From Telmatospirillum sp. (GTDB lineage Bacteria; Pseudomonadota; Alphaproteobacteria; Rhodospirillales; Magnetospirillaceae), in the NCBI GenBank assembly GCA_031291415.1, contig JARLJB010000393.1:41512-105511 (forward strand): 64,000 bases of DNA. The letters run 5' to 3'. Position 1 is the stretch's first letter; every line of letters begins with the position of its first letter. The translations under genes were made by a program, and so were the position numbers. Shown piece after piece: positions 52,505 to 61,894 of the stretch. The notes under the pieces were generated by a model that saw nothing but the letters and a program-made list of their open reading frames with translations, did not search any database and was not told the DNA's origin.

Positions 52505-53257
52505 TTGGCTTCGCTGACGCTGCAAAATGTCTCCGTCGATTTCCCCGTCTACCATGGTGCCAGCTTTTCCCTCAAAAAGACCATGCTGGGTCAGTTGAGC
52601 CGGTGGGTGCGCCGCGCGGAAACGCCGCAACGCCGTTCGATTTTGGCGCTTCAGAACATCACCGTCGCCTTCGAACACGGGGACCGCATCGCCCTGGTCG
52701 GACCGAACGGCGCCGGCAAAAGCACCCTGTTGCGGGTCATGGCCGGTGTCTACGAACCAACGGGGGGCCACATCGATATCGCGGGGCATGTCTCGCCGCT
52801 GTTCGATGTCACGCTGGGCATCGACCTTGAGAGCACCGGCTTCGAGAACATCTATCTGCGCGCTCTTTACCTTGGACTGAAGCCCAAGGAAATCCGCGAG
52901 AAGATCGATGAGATCGCCGATTTCTCGGAGCTTGGCGACTTCCTCAACATGCCGGTCCGCACCTATTCGACCGGCATGGCCTATCGTCTGGCCTTCGCCG
53001 TGACGACCTTTCTGCGCCCGGACATCCTTTTGATGGATGAATGGGTGCTGTCGGGCGACGCGGCCTTTCAGGAAAAAGCCAGCGCCCGCCTCAAGGAACT
53101 GGTGACTATTTCCGGCATCCTGGTCTTGGCCTCGCACTCCGACGATATCCTGCGGCGCTGGTGCAACAAGGGGGTCTTCCTGCTGGGCGGCAAGGTTCAG
53201 GCCTGCGGTCCGATCGATATGGTCCTGGAAGCCTATCAGGCTTATCAGCAAAAATAG
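52505..53257 (+). CDS. Wzt/KpsT-type polysaccharide ABC exporter ATPase
   Basis: The ATPase has 250 residues. Walker A is GPNGAGKSTLL (about 66), then YSTGMAYRLAFAV as the signature of this subfamily and DILLMDEWVLSGD as Walker B. It has no C-terminal glycan-binding extension, so it is of the short KpsT/TagH type. The start is TTG at 52505, preceded by GAGG. It pairs with the permease at 49.1 kb; normally the two genes are adjacent, whereas here they are 2.6 kb apart. Confidence 0.92.
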   Translation: MASLTLQNVSVDFPVYHGASFSLKKTMLGQLSRWVRRAETPQRRSILALQNITVAFEHGDRIALVGPNGAGKSTLLRVMAGVYEPTGGHIDIAGHVSPLFDVTLGIDLESTGFENIYLRALYLGLKPKEIREKIDEIADFSELGDFLNMPVRTYSTGMAYRLAFAVTTFLRPDILLMDEWVLSGDAAFQEKASARLKELVTISGILVLASHSDDILRRWCNKGVFLLGGKVQACGPIDMVLEAYQAYQQK

Positions 53258-53326
53258 GAACCGAGCGTTGTGCCGGAAAGGGTGCCCGGGCCCGGCACCG
53301 TCCTAACGCGACGAGGTAGAGATCAG

Positions 53327-55153
53327 GTGAACGAGTTGACGACAGTGCGGCAGACCCAATTGACGACCGAAGCCGTGGCGGAGGTGGCGAAGCTTGCCGC
53401 GCAAGTCCGCCAGCGCGACGAACAGATCCGCATTCTGAACGAGCGTCTGGCCTGCGAAATCGAAGCGGGGCGCGCCACGTCGACATTGCTCCGCCAGCGG
53501 GAACTGTTGCTGGAAGCGACCTATCGCAGCCGATCCTGGCGGGTGACGGCACCCTTGCGGGCCTTGAGCGGCGTTGTTGCGCCACGTCGGGCCATACCGC
53601 CGGTCAGCGTCCCGCCGCCCGCGGTCGTTCCCACGAGGAAGGTCGCCGGACCGACCATTTTCATCGAATGCACCCATACCTATCATAGCGAGCTCAACAC
53701 CGGCATCCAGCGCGTGGTCCGCAATATCCTGCGCCACGGTTCCGACGTCGGTGCCCAGTTTCACTATCAGGTCGTTCCCGTCATCATGGAGAACGACCGG
53801 TTCCGCTATGCCGATGTCGATCACGTCCTGGCCGACAAGCTGAGGGCTGCGGCGGAACCGCCGCCGGTCGTTTCTCCCGCCGTCGTCTCTCCCGAGGAAC
53901 CGCCGCCGGCCGCTGTCGAGGACGCGCCGCCGCCGCCACCGTTGCGCCACCAGCTTCTTCGCGCGGTGCGTCCGGTGTGGCGGCTCGTCCTCAAGATCCT
54001 GGCGACACTGCTGCCTTTCGAAGGGGCGCGCCGCTTCCTGTTCGCGCCGCCCGGTTGCTTCGGCCTGGCCTATTGCCTTCTCTGGCCGCTGTTCGTCCTG
54101 CTTGGTCGGAAACCGTCGCCACCGTCGCCACCGCCGCCACCACCGGAACCGGCGCTGCCTGTCGTTCCCGAAGGGCCGACGACCCTCGATGATTTCGCCG
54201 ATTTGCATGGTTCGATCCTGCTGCTTCTCGATTCGTCATGGACGCTTCCCCTCTGGCCGGCGGTGGAACGCTTCAAGGCGCGTGGCGGCCAGGTCGCCGG
54301 GGTGATCTACGATCTTATCCCGATCACCCATTCGAAGACCTGCGTGCCGGAACTGACGAAGGCCTTCACCGAATGGGTTCGGGCCCATCTCAGTCATACC
54401 GAGGCGTTCGTCTGCATTTCCCGATCGGTGGCCAATCAGCTTGAGGAGTTCATCGAGAACGACCCGTTTTCCCGATCGGTGGCGAACGGCGTGCCGATCG
54501 ATCACTTCCATCTCGGCTCGGAACTCGATTTCATCGATCCCAAGGACGAGGTCCGCCCGTTCATCGGCGCGATCTTCGAGAAGAAGACGCCGGTTTTCAT
54601 GATGGTCGGCTCCATCGAGCCGCGGAAGAACCATGCCTACGTTCTCGATGCCTTCGATCGGCTGTGGGCGGCCGGCGGTACCGCCAGCCTGGTGATCATC
54701 GGGCGCTATGGTTGGAAGACCGAGGATTTCTTAAGCCGCGTCGCCCGCCACGAGCAGTACGGAAAGCAGCTCCATCTGCTCCGCGATGCCACCGACGCCG
54801 AACTCGATCACGCCTACCGCAACGCTTCCGCCCTTGTCATCGCGTCCGAGATCGAAGGATTCGGCCTGCCGGTCGTCGAAGCCTTCCAGCGCGGCCTGCC
54901 GGTCATGTGCAGCGACATCCCGGTATTCCGCGAGATCGCCGATGGAAAAGCGACATTCTTTGATCTGGCCGACGCCGGTTATCTGACCGACGCGCTGCAG
55001 GATTTCTGCCGCGGCAACGACGAAAGCACCCGCCGGGTTCGCACGCCGCAAAGCTGGATCGGCTGGCGGCAGAGCACGGAACAACTGCTGGGCGCCGTCA
55101 CCCGGACGCTTGAAAAGGCGCGGGAAACGTCGTCATCCAAGATGTCGCGCTGA
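53327..55153 (+). CDS. GT4-like glycosyltransferase with coiled coil and proline-rich insert
   Basis: The protein has 608 residues from the GTG at 53327; a GTG at 53270 is also possible. An N-terminal coiled coil (AAQVRQRDEQIRILNERL) ends in the 'SRSWRVTAPLRAL' motif common in surface glycosyltransferases. The donor half has MMVGSIEPRKNHAYVLDAF, ASEIEGFGLPVVEAFQRGLP and the GT4 Glu pair. Between about 190 and 295 sit two poly-Pro runs around a hydrophobic segment (CFGLAYCLLWPLFVLLG), an unusual insert in the acceptor half. It presumably adds sugars to the glycan exported by Wzm/Wzt. It starts 69 bases after wzt. Confidence 0.85.
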   Translation: MNELTTVRQTQLTTEAVAEVAKLAAQVRQRDEQIRILNERLACEIEAGRATSTLLRQRELLLEATYRSRSWRVTAPLRALSGVVAPRRAIPPVSVPPPAVVPTRKVAGPTIFIECTHTYHSELNTGIQRVVRNILRHGSDVGAQFHYQVVPVIMENDRFRYADVDHVLADKLRAAAEPPPVVSPAVVSPEEPPPAAVEDAPPPPPLRHQLLRAVRPVWRLVLKILATLLPFEGARRFLFAPPGCFGLAYCLLWPLFVLLGRKPSPPSPPPPPPEPALPVVPEGPTTLDDFADLHGSILLLLDSSWTLPLWPAVERFKARGGQVAGVIYDLIPITHSKTCVPELTKAFTEWVRAHLSHTEAFVCISRSVANQLEEFIENDPFSRSVANGVPIDHFHLGSELDFIDPKDEVRPFIGAIFEKKTPVFMMVGSIEPRKNHAYVLDAFDRLWAAGGTASLVIIGRYGWKTEDFLSRVARHEQYGKQLHLLRDATDAELDHAYRNASALVIASEIEGFGLPVVEAFQRGLPVMCSDIPVFREIADGKATFFDLADAGYLTDALQDFCRGNDESTRRVRTPQSWIGWRQSTEQLLGAVTRTLEKARETSSSKMSR

Positions 55154-55210
55154 GGGAAGCAATCGGACAGGAGCACTTTCTTTACGGCGTCGTTTGACAC
55201 GGGCAGGTGG

Positions 55211-55306
55211 ATGCTCGTGTCAAGCACGAGCATGACGATGTCGGGGTGAGAACCATGCCGGACAGCCACAACCATAACCCGTCATTGCCGGGCTTGACCC
55301 GGCAAT
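55211..55306. repeat. Two short intergenic hairpins
   Basis: ATGCTCGTG-tcaag-CACGAGCAT (55211-55233) and ATTGCCGGG-cttga-CCCGGCAAT (55284-55306) are perfect 9-bp hairpins with related loops. The second is the widespread alphaproteobacterial 'GTCATTGCCGGGCTTGACCC' type. A CTAG (55350-55353) follows, 14 bases before the next gene. Confidence 0.75.
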
Positions 55307-55366
55307 CCATGGACCCGGTGTCAAGCCCGGCGCGGGACCATAATATAACCTAGACCGAGGTGAAAA

Positions 55367-55672
55367 ATGGGACGGAGGTTCGACGGGCGCATGCGGACAC
55401 TTCTGCTCCGGCTGAGGCTTCATCGCCTTGAGCGCGAGCATGCCGCCGATCCGCAGTCGCCCGAATATCTCTATCTGGTTCTGCAGAGCAAGCGTTTGTC
55501 GCTGTCGGCAACCATCGGGCGGTTCCGCCCGGCGACCCTGCCGGTCTGGCCGCTGCTTCTGGCCGTCACAGTGATCAAGACGTTGGACCTGTGGATTGCC
55601 AACCAGATCGTCCGATCGCTCATCAATGAACGGGACCTGATGGACCGCAGTCGGCAGTCGCGGGGCGTCTGA
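55367..55672 (+). CDS. Small basic protein with one membrane segment
   Basis: This 101-residue protein begins with a very basic half (MRTLLLRLRLHRLEREHAAD). It has one hydrophobic segment (about 58-78, ATLPVWPLLLAVTVIKTLDL) and a polar tail ending SRQSRGV. I do not recognise it. Its TGA overlaps the ATG of the following glycosyltransferase (TGATG), so it is probably translated with it and part of the glycan locus. Confidence 0.65.
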   Translation: MGRRFDGRMRTLLLRLRLHRLEREHAADPQSPEYLYLVLQSKRLSLSATIGRFRPATLPVWPLLLAVTVIKTLDLWIANQIVRSLINERDLMDRSRQSRGV

Positions 55673-56667
55673 TGGCGGGCGTAGCCATTCTCAAGCCCGA
55701 CCATCTTGGCGATCTCGTTCTGAGCAAGCCGGCGATCGAGGCCATAGGGCGTCATTATTCCGAAGTGACTCTTTTCGTCGCATCGGGATCCGTCGATCTC
55801 GCCCGCTTCCTCTTTCCCGATATTTCCGATGTCCGTCCCGCCGATTTCCGGCATCTGTCACGCAAGGCGATCGACGGCATTTCCCTTGCCGGGCTGGCCG
55901 AGGAGTTGGCCGGATTCGACTTCCTGTTCTGCCTGCGCGACGATCCGGTGATGCGGCAGCTTCTGGCGCTGCTTGCCATTCCGCATGTAATTGCCGAGGG
56001 CGGACATCTGACCCACGAGACCGCCATTCAAAAGCGGGCGGTCGCCGGGGTCGTCGGCAACTATTCCCGCACGCGGCTGTTTTGCGGCGTTCCCTTTTCG
56101 TGGCCCGGTGAACTGCATCATGTCGGGCTCTGTCTGGCCGCCGGCTTTCCGACCAACCGCTGGCCGCTGTCGTCCTGGCTGTCGCTGGCCGCCGGCCTGA
56201 CGCGACAGGGGATCGTCGTGACGCTGATCGGCGGCCCCGGCGAACGGCAGGAATTGGCCTATCTGTCGCGGCTGCTGGGTCTTGCGTCGCATCAGGTCGT
56301 CGAGGGTGGGCGCGATTTCGCCGCGTTTCTCGATGCCCTGGCCACCGTCGATCTGGTCGTCGCCACCGATGGCGGCACCGGCCATATCTGTTCTCTCCGC
56401 AAGCCGATCTGTTCCCTTTTCGGCTCAAGCCCGTGGCGGCGTTATGCGCCGTTTGGCCATAACAATGTGCTGATCACCCGCGACGAGGTCTGCAGCCCCT
56501 GTGTCCAATTCAGTTCGATGGAACTCAATGGCTGCCTGTCGCGGGAATGCATCAACGCCCTGCCGCCGCGCGCTGTTTTTCGCGTGCTGGGGTCGAACGG
56601 CTTCGATTTTTCCCTGGCCGGCCCGGTCCGCGTCGAGCGAGCGGTCAGTCACCGTTATATCGATTGA
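55672..56667 (+). CDS. Family 9 glycosyltransferase, heptosyltransferase-like
   Basis: The protein has 331 residues. The N-terminus VAILKPDHLGDLVLSKPAIE and the donor-site stretch VVATDGGTGHICSLRKPICS followed by SPWRRYAPFG are typical of GT9 ADP-heptose transferases. CSPCVQF and CLSRECINALPP near the end are also usual in the family. It probably adds heptose or a similar sugar to a surface glycan or LPS core. The acceptor is unknown. The start overlaps the previous stop. Confidence 0.88.
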   Translation: MAGVAILKPDHLGDLVLSKPAIEAIGRHYSEVTLFVASGSVDLARFLFPDISDVRPADFRHLSRKAIDGISLAGLAEELAGFDFLFCLRDDPVMRQLLALLAIPHVIAEGGHLTHETAIQKRAVAGVVGNYSRTRLFCGVPFSWPGELHHVGLCLAAGFPTNRWPLSSWLSLAAGLTRQGIVVTLIGGPGERQELAYLSRLLGLASHQVVEGGRDFAAFLDALATVDLVVATDGGTGHICSLRKPICSLFGSSPWRRYAPFGHNNVLITRDEVCSPCVQFSSMELNGCLSRECINALPPRAVFRVLGSNGFDFSLAGPVRVERAVSHRYID

Positions 56668-56799
56668 CGGGATATACCGACTGCCCGGCTGAGGGCAATG
56701 AACAAAGCGGGACAATCGGGCTTCCCCCGATTGCCCTGGGGTGGACCGTCCTGTCGGTGTGTGACATAAGGACATCTCAAGTCCCGTCGATTTTGAGTT

Positions 56800-57570
56800 G
56801 TGTCCGATATGCCAAGTTCCGATGTGGCCCGTCACCCTGAAAGACGATCGCCGGTTCCGCCAATCGATCCCGACAACTTCGTCTTATCGGTCGTCATCCC
56901 TTGCTATAACGAAAGGGAGACGATCGTAAAACTTGTCGACCGTGTCCTGGCGGCGCCGGGCGACCGTAAGGAAATTATCGTCGTCGATGACCGATCGACC
57001 GATGGGACAAGGGAAATTCTGAAATCGGATATCGAGCCGAAGATATCCAAAGTCATCTATCATGAAATAAATCAGGGAAAAGGGGCAGCCCTGCGGACCG
57101 GGTTCGCGAATGCGACCGGGGACATCGTCATTATTCAAGACGCCGATCTCGAGTACGATCCATCCGACTATGCCAAACTTGTCGACCCGATCCTCCGCCA
57201 CGGCGCCGACGTCGTCTACGGCTCGCGGTTCATCGGGAGCAGCGCCCACCGCGTGGTCTATTTCTGGCACATGGTGGCCAATCGTCTTCTGACCTTGGCC
57301 TCGAATATCTTTACCAACCTGAACCTGACCGACATGGAGACCTGCTACAAGGTGTTCCGGCGGGATGTCATCCAATCCATCGAAATAGAAGAGTCGAGAT
57401 TCGGCGCGGAACCCGAGATAACGGCGAAACTTGCCCGGATGAAATTGATATTTTACGAGGTGGGGATTTCTTACTTCGGAAGAACATATGAAGAGGGTAA
57501 GAAGATCGGCCTGAAAGATGCCTTTCGTGCCCTCTATGCGATCCTGAAATACTCTATCTCGATAAAATAG
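56800..57570 (+). CDS. Family 2 glycosyltransferase, dolichyl-phosphate-mannose-synthase-like
   Basis: The protein has 256 residues. The GT-A fold shows [48 protein letters not shown], the metal-binding DAD in [11 protein letters not shown], and [12 protein letters not shown]. Such enzymes move a sugar from a nucleotide donor to polyprenyl phosphate or extend a lipid-linked sugar. There is no C-terminal membrane domain. The start is GTG (56800) or the ATG three codons later (56809). The base content is lower in GC than in the upstream genes. Confidence 0.9.
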   Translation: MSDMPSSDVARHPERRSPVPPIDPDNFVLSVVIPCYNERETIVKLVDRVLAAPGDRKEIIVVDDRSTDGTREILKSDIEPKISKVIYHEINQGKGAALRTGFANATGDIVIIQDADLEYDPSDYAKLVDPILRHGADVVYGSRFIGSSAHRVVYFWHMVANRLLTLASNIFTNLNLTDMETCYKVFRRDVIQSIEIEESRFGAEPEITAKLARMKLIFYEVGISYFGRTYEEGKKIGLKDAFRALYAILKYSISIK

Positions 57571-57610
57571 AGGGCTGTGCTGACCTTTGACTGAAGCGGC
57601 ACCGCTTCAT

Positions 57611-57883
57611 GCCTGTCCGGTTGAGCTACACACCGATAGTATTTCGACTAAGAGATTATTTCACCACGGAGACACGGAGGACACGGAGTGTGCTCCATTG
57701 CCCGAGGAATTATGTCCTCCGTACTGAAAAGCGCCGGGCCAAAAATAAGCCAATGCCTGCGGCGCTCGGTACCTCTGTGCCCTCCGTGTCTCCGTGGTGA
57801 ATCCTGCCGACGGCATGGATTCCCGCTTTCGCGGGAATGACGGGAAAATGTGACAGAAAAACCATGACTGACGACCGTCTCTA
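57611..57883. repeat. Second copy of the nested element, cut by a family-1 half-element
   Basis: GCCTGTCCGGTTGAGCTACA (57611-57630) is a diverged left end of the middle-layer repeat seen at 50240. It is followed by arms CACCACGGAGACACGGAGG (57662) and CTCCGTGTCTCCGTGGTG (57782-57799) with the same interior (CAATGCCTGCGGCGC). The right end is replaced by a family-1 half-element (57814-57880) that ends in CTAG at the stop codon of the next gene. Confidence 0.8.
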
Positions 57884-59923
57884 GTCCGACGCGCTTGCGA
57901 CGCTGAGGCCGGCCAGGGTGATGGTAACCGGGGCCAGGCGGAAAAGTCGCAGTTCGAGATGTTCCAGGGGATGCTTTGCCCGGAACGGCAAAGTCACGGT
58001 CGCCGAATAGCCATCCGGTCCGGGTTTGAAATCGCGGCGCGTCAGCAGGCGGTCGCCGAGAAGGTCCGCGCCGGTTTTGTCGGCGATGTCGACCTTGGCG
58101 ATCGGGGTATCTTCGGTGACACCGTCGCCGAAGGCCGCGACGGACAGCCGCCATGACGCGTTGAAATGTCCGGGATCCAGATGGAGATAGGGACCGTAAA
58201 CCGTCAGGCCGAGGGGCGCCTCCTGGGGAAGAATGATGTCGTTGCCTTGCCGGTATGCCGACAGGGTAAGGCGGGCGAAACTCCGGAGGTCGGCCCAGGA
58301 GGAGCTTGCTTCCAGGCCGGCACAGGATTGTCCCGCCTCCTCGCGAACGAGACGGATGACCGTGTAGGACGCGCCGGGAACCTGGCCGGCGTCCACGGTC
58401 GTGACGCATTCCTTCCAGGAAAATGGCGGAATTATCGACAACAGTTGTTGGGCGCATTGGTCCGCCGACTGGTCGATGCACAATGCCGAACGGGACGCGG
58501 CCTGGCGGAATTCGCGGTCGGCGAGGTCTCGGACGGTCTCGCCGCGGAATGTCATTCCGAACACCAACGGCCGCGGTTCACCGGCGGCCTGCCGGGCCGC
58601 CAGGGTTTCCACCACGACCGGCCAGGTTTTCCAATAGTCGCCGACGATAAAGGCGGTACGGGCGGCTGTCGCCACGGCGGCCAACGGCCGGATCGCCGAA
58701 TCGACGAGAAGATAGTGAATCCGTTCGCTCCACGGCGCCGTTCGCAACAGGATCACCGAAATGGCGAGGATGACGCCGAAGGCAGGCAGGCATCTCTCGC
58801 CAAGACGCAAAAGAGCCGCCCTATCTTTCCGAAAAATAAGAAAATTCGCCAGCCATTCGAAGTGAATATCGACGGAGATAGTGATGAGCGCAACAATAAC
58901 CCAGTATATATATCTATGAGCTGTTCCGGTTTCGGCGTGACCCATATTTATAACAAAAAATATGTAGACGAATGACGCAACGACCAGAGAAAACCGCGTC
59001 ACCTCAGTGTATTGTCCCGTAATCTTGCGGGAAAAAAACGAGCAAGCCGTTCTTCGTAAAGTGATCAGCGTGGCGCTAAGGACGAGGACGAGAAGGGGGC
59101 CAATTGTCAGCGGCCCATCTTTCACCATGGTCTGCCAGGCCGAAACAAAATGATCCCATGTCAGTGCCCATGATGAGTAGCTGTCGTCGCCGGCCCGCAT
59201 CATGAGCCAATAGGTAATGGAAAATCCGCAGATATTGACCATGGCGGCGACGATGTCGCGTATCGAAAGAAGAAGGACCGATCGCAGCAGGTAAAAGGGC
59301 AGCACCAGAATGAGCAGGGCGGGATTCATCGCCATGCCAACGGTCGAACTCAATAGCGCGGCAAGCAGGAACAAGAAACTCCTGATGCGCGGCGCCGTCT
59401 GGGATCCACCGGCCGGGATGGTAAGGAAAGCGGTTGCCTTGTCAAAAAACAACAACGACAGGCAAAAGAAAAAACATCCTCCGCCATACGGTTGTGCAAG
59501 AACGAATAATGTAATTATTCCATAAGATGAACATAATATGAATGCTGCTGCGCACGAAATAAAAAATATAGCGAAACGTGATGCCAATTTAATCAGCATC
59601 AAGGGGAAAAGTATAATGAAAAAGCCAAAGAACGCGTGCAAAAAGGTTTGAAATTCAACATTATAAGAAACGTCACGCACGAAATAGGCCAATCCGGGGA
59701 TGACATTCGCCATGCGATTTTGTCCCCAGTAAAAAAGCGTAACACGATAATAACTCATTATCGTTGTTATGACGCTGTCGCCATCCTGCAGTCGTCCCAG
59801 CTGATCGCTCGCCGTTATCGCGATGGCGAAAATAATACAGAAAAATAAAATCGCAATAATATGCCGACTATATGGCGACGAATCATCTTGCTGAACGGCA
59901 TTATTTCGGAAAAATAGCGTCAA
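57881..59923 (-). CDS. Polytopic membrane protein with soluble C-terminal domain
   Basis: The protein has 680 residues. About 11 membrane segments fill residues 20-430, and a soluble, probably periplasmic, domain of about 250 residues follows (two Cys pairs; last third beta-rich). An early acidic loop (SDQLGRLQDGDSVITTIMSY) between the first helices recalls GT-C glycosyltransferases, but no family signature is certain. The 5' half is much richer in A and T than the 3' half, which suggests a recent or chimeric origin. Its TAG sits in the CTAG bordering a repeat. Confidence 0.7.
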   Translation of the reverse strand: MTLFFRNNAVQQDDSSPYSRHIIAILFFCIIFAIAITASDQLGRLQDGDSVITTIMSYYRVTLFYWGQNRMANVIPGLAYFVRDVSYNVEFQTFLHAFFGFFIILFPLMLIKLASRFAIFFISCAAAFILCSSYGIITLFVLAQPYGGGCFFFCLSLLFFDKATAFLTIPAGGSQTAPRIRSFLFLLAALLSSTVGMAMNPALLILVLPFYLLRSVLLLSIRDIVAAMVNICGFSITYWLMMRAGDDSYSSWALTWDHFVSAWQTMVKDGPLTIGPLLVLVLSATLITLRRTACSFFSRKITGQYTEVTRFSLVVASFVYIFFVINMGHAETGTAHRYIYWVIVALITISVDIHFEWLANFLIFRKDRAALLRLGERCLPAFGVILAISVILLRTAPWSERIHYLLVDSAIRPLAAVATAARTAFIVGDYWKTWPVVVETLAARQAAGEPRPLVFGMTFRGETVRDLADREFRQAASRSALCIDQSADQCAQQLLSIIPPFSWKECVTTVDAGQVPGASYTVIRLVREEAGQSCAGLEASSSWADLRSFARLTLSAYRQGNDIILPQEAPLGLTVYGPYLHLDPGHFNASWRLSVAAFGDGVTEDTPIAKVDIADKTGADLLGDRLLTRRDFKPGPDGYSATVTLPFRAKHPLEHLELRLFRLAPVTITLAGLSVASASD

Positions 59924-60016
59924 TTTATTCTGATCCGCGCAATAACAACTAATATCTTATAATGCCCGCTTCCGCGCCAGGCGCTGAGGTCGGCGTGGAA
60001 ACCATGTTTGTGGACC

Positions 60017-60231
60017 TCAGTGGCACCGGCGTCCCCGCCGGTGTGTCGGCGGAGCCGGCAAGGGGCCTCGCCGGAAGGAACGCCGCTGCTCGCGGCGCGA
60101 CGAGCAGGGACGCTCGTCCCACTGGTGCCCTCACCGGCGTCCCTGCCGGTGTGCCGGCGGAGCCGGCAAGCAAACACAGCATTTCCTGCCGCTTTGGGCG
60201 GCAACACCGGCAGGGACGCCGGTGCCACCTT
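60017..60231. repeat. Dispersed CACCGGCGTC / GGGACGAGCGTC repeat, copy e (longest)
   Basis: This is a composite of three modules: GTGGCACCGGCGTCCCCGCC, then the CGACGAGCAGGGACGCTCGT module, then CACCGGCGTCCCTGCCGGTG with an inverted end GGCAGGGACGCCGGTGCCAC. It fills most of the 336-base gap between the membrane protein and manB. There is no coding signal. Confidence 0.85.
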
Positions 60232-60259
60232 GGTGTGGGTGCACTAGGAACGCCTTGGA

Positions 60260-61633
60260 TCAGTCAAGCCGCAATCCGGACTGCGTCAATTGCTGCGACA
60301 GGATGGCCTTCAGCCGCAGCAGGCCATCCTCGGTGTCCGATTCGCAGCGGGCGACCAGGACCGCCTGGGTGTTCGAGGCGCGCAACAACCACCAGCCGTC
60401 GTCGGTGGAGACCCGGACGCCATCGATTTCCGAGACCTTGGCGCCGGCGGCGGCCAGACGTTTCTTCACCTCGGTGACCACCGCGAACTTGCGGTCGTCG
60501 GGGCAATCGATGCGCAGTTCCGGCGTGTTGATCAGGTGGGGCAGGGCGTCGAAGCGTTCGGCCAGGCTGGTGGGCCAGCCGGCGACCATCGACAGGAAGC
60601 GGATGGCGGCGTAAAGCGCGTCGTCAAAACCGTAGTAGTGATCGGCGAAGAACAGATGGCCCGACATTTCCCCGGCCAGCGGCGCCCCGGTTTCGGCCAG
60701 CCGGGTTTTGATCAGCGAATGGCCGGTGCGGCACATCACCGGTTGCCCGCCCAGCGCGGCGATACGGTCGAACAGGCTCTGGCTGGCCTTGACGTCGGCC
60801 AGGATCTGGGCGCCGGGCCGTTCGCGCAGGATCTCCTCGGCGAACAGCATCATCATCTGATCGCCCCACAAAATGCGGCCCTTGCCGTCGATCACGCCGA
60901 TGCGGTCGCCGTCGCCGTCGAAGGCAATGCCGAGATCGGCGCCGGTCGTCGTCACCGCCTCAATCAGTTGCGCCAGGTTTTTCGGTTCCGTCGGATCGGG
61001 ATGGTGGGCGGGGAAGGTCCCGTCGATCTTCGCATTGAGTAACCGGTGGGTGCCGGGCAGTCGCCCGGTCAGGGTCGTCATCACGTCGCCGGTCGCGCCG
61101 TTGCCGGCATCCCAGACCACCGACAGCGGCCGCCCGCCGGCAAAGTCGGCCAAAAGCCGTGCGATATACTCGTCCGTGACCGAAAAAGATTCGGACGTGC
61201 CGCCAGCCGCCGACACTACGTCGCCGGCCGCCGCCATCGTTCCCAGTTGCTTGATCTGTCCGGCGAAGAAAGGCTTGCCGCCGAAGACCATCTTGAAGCC
61301 GTTCTGGTCGGGTGGATTGTGCGAACCGGTGACCATGATGCCACCGTCGGCCCCCGACGTATGGCTGGCGTAATAGAGCATCGGCGTCGGCCCCAGCCCG
61401 ATCCGCCGGACCCGAAGCCCGGTCGACATCAGCCCCTTGACCAATGCCGTCTCCAGTTCCTCTGAACTCAGTCTGCCGTCATAGCCGACGCAGACCGTCC
61501 GCCCGCCGGCCCGGACCACCAGACTGCCGAACGTCTGGCCGATGGCTTCGGCGTCGGCGGCGAACAGCGTCTCGCCGACGATGCCACGGATATCGTATTC
61601 ACGAAGAACGCTGGGGTGAAACTGGTGAGTCAT
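60260..61633 (-). CDS. manB: Phosphomannomutase/phosphoglucomutase
   Basis: This 457-residue enzyme of the alpha-D-phosphohexomutase class has the active-site phosphoserine in VTGSHNPPDQNG, the Mg-binding loop AFDGDGDRIGVI, the sugar-binding GEMSGHLFFADHYYGFDDAL and the C-terminal phosphate loop RASNTQAVLVARCE. It interconverts mannose-6-phosphate and mannose-1-phosphate, and often glucose phosphates. With ManC 0.7 kb upstream it supplies GDP-mannose for the surface glycan. The start is the ATG at 61633. Confidence 0.95.
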   Translation of the reverse strand: MTHQFHPSVLREYDIRGIVGETLFAADAEAIGQTFGSLVVRAGGRTVCVGYDGRLSSEELETALVKGLMSTGLRVRRIGLGPTPMLYYASHTSGADGGIMVTGSHNPPDQNGFKMVFGGKPFFAGQIKQLGTMAAAGDVVSAAGGTSESFSVTDEYIARLLADFAGGRPLSVVWDAGNGATGDVMTTLTGRLPGTHRLLNAKIDGTFPAHHPDPTEPKNLAQLIEAVTTTGADLGIAFDGDGDRIGVIDGKGRILWGDQMMMLFAEEILRERPGAQILADVKASQSLFDRIAALGGQPVMCRTGHSLIKTRLAETGAPLAGEMSGHLFFADHYYGFDDALYAAIRFLSMVAGWPTSLAERFDALPHLINTPELRIDCPDDRKFAVVTEVKKRLAAAGAKVSEIDGVRVSTDDGWWLLRASNTQAVLVARCESDTEDGLLRLKAILSQQLTQSGLRLD

Positions 61634-61715
61634 GGGTCACGTCCACGCTAATGTTGATCTACAAAAATGCATGCGCCACTCAGCATCTCGTCGTGGTTGG
61701 GCGCTTTGACAATTA

Positions 61716-61866
61716 TTCATCCGCAGATGACACAGATTAACGCAGATTAGAAGAGAGAATCCATATTCCGGCTTCGCCGAAGGCATCGTAATTTTCGCCC
61801 TCGACGCATTGTCCTGCGGCGTATTTTTCATCTGCGCAAATCTGCGTCATCTGCGGATAAAATGAA
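61716..61866. repeat. Family-2 inverted-repeat element, copy 2, beside a GxxExxY gene
   Basis: The left arm TTCATCCGCAGATGACACAG (61716) continues with periodic CGCAGAT to 61754. The right arm (61825-61866) contains TCTGCGTCATCTGCGG. The interior matches the element at 15770-15906 in inverted orientation (CCATATTCCGGC and GGCATCGTAATTTTC). The right arm ends 28 bases from the stop codon of the GxxExxY gene. Confidence 0.85.
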
Positions 61867-61894
61867 CTAATTAATATTCAGAGTGCACATCTAA

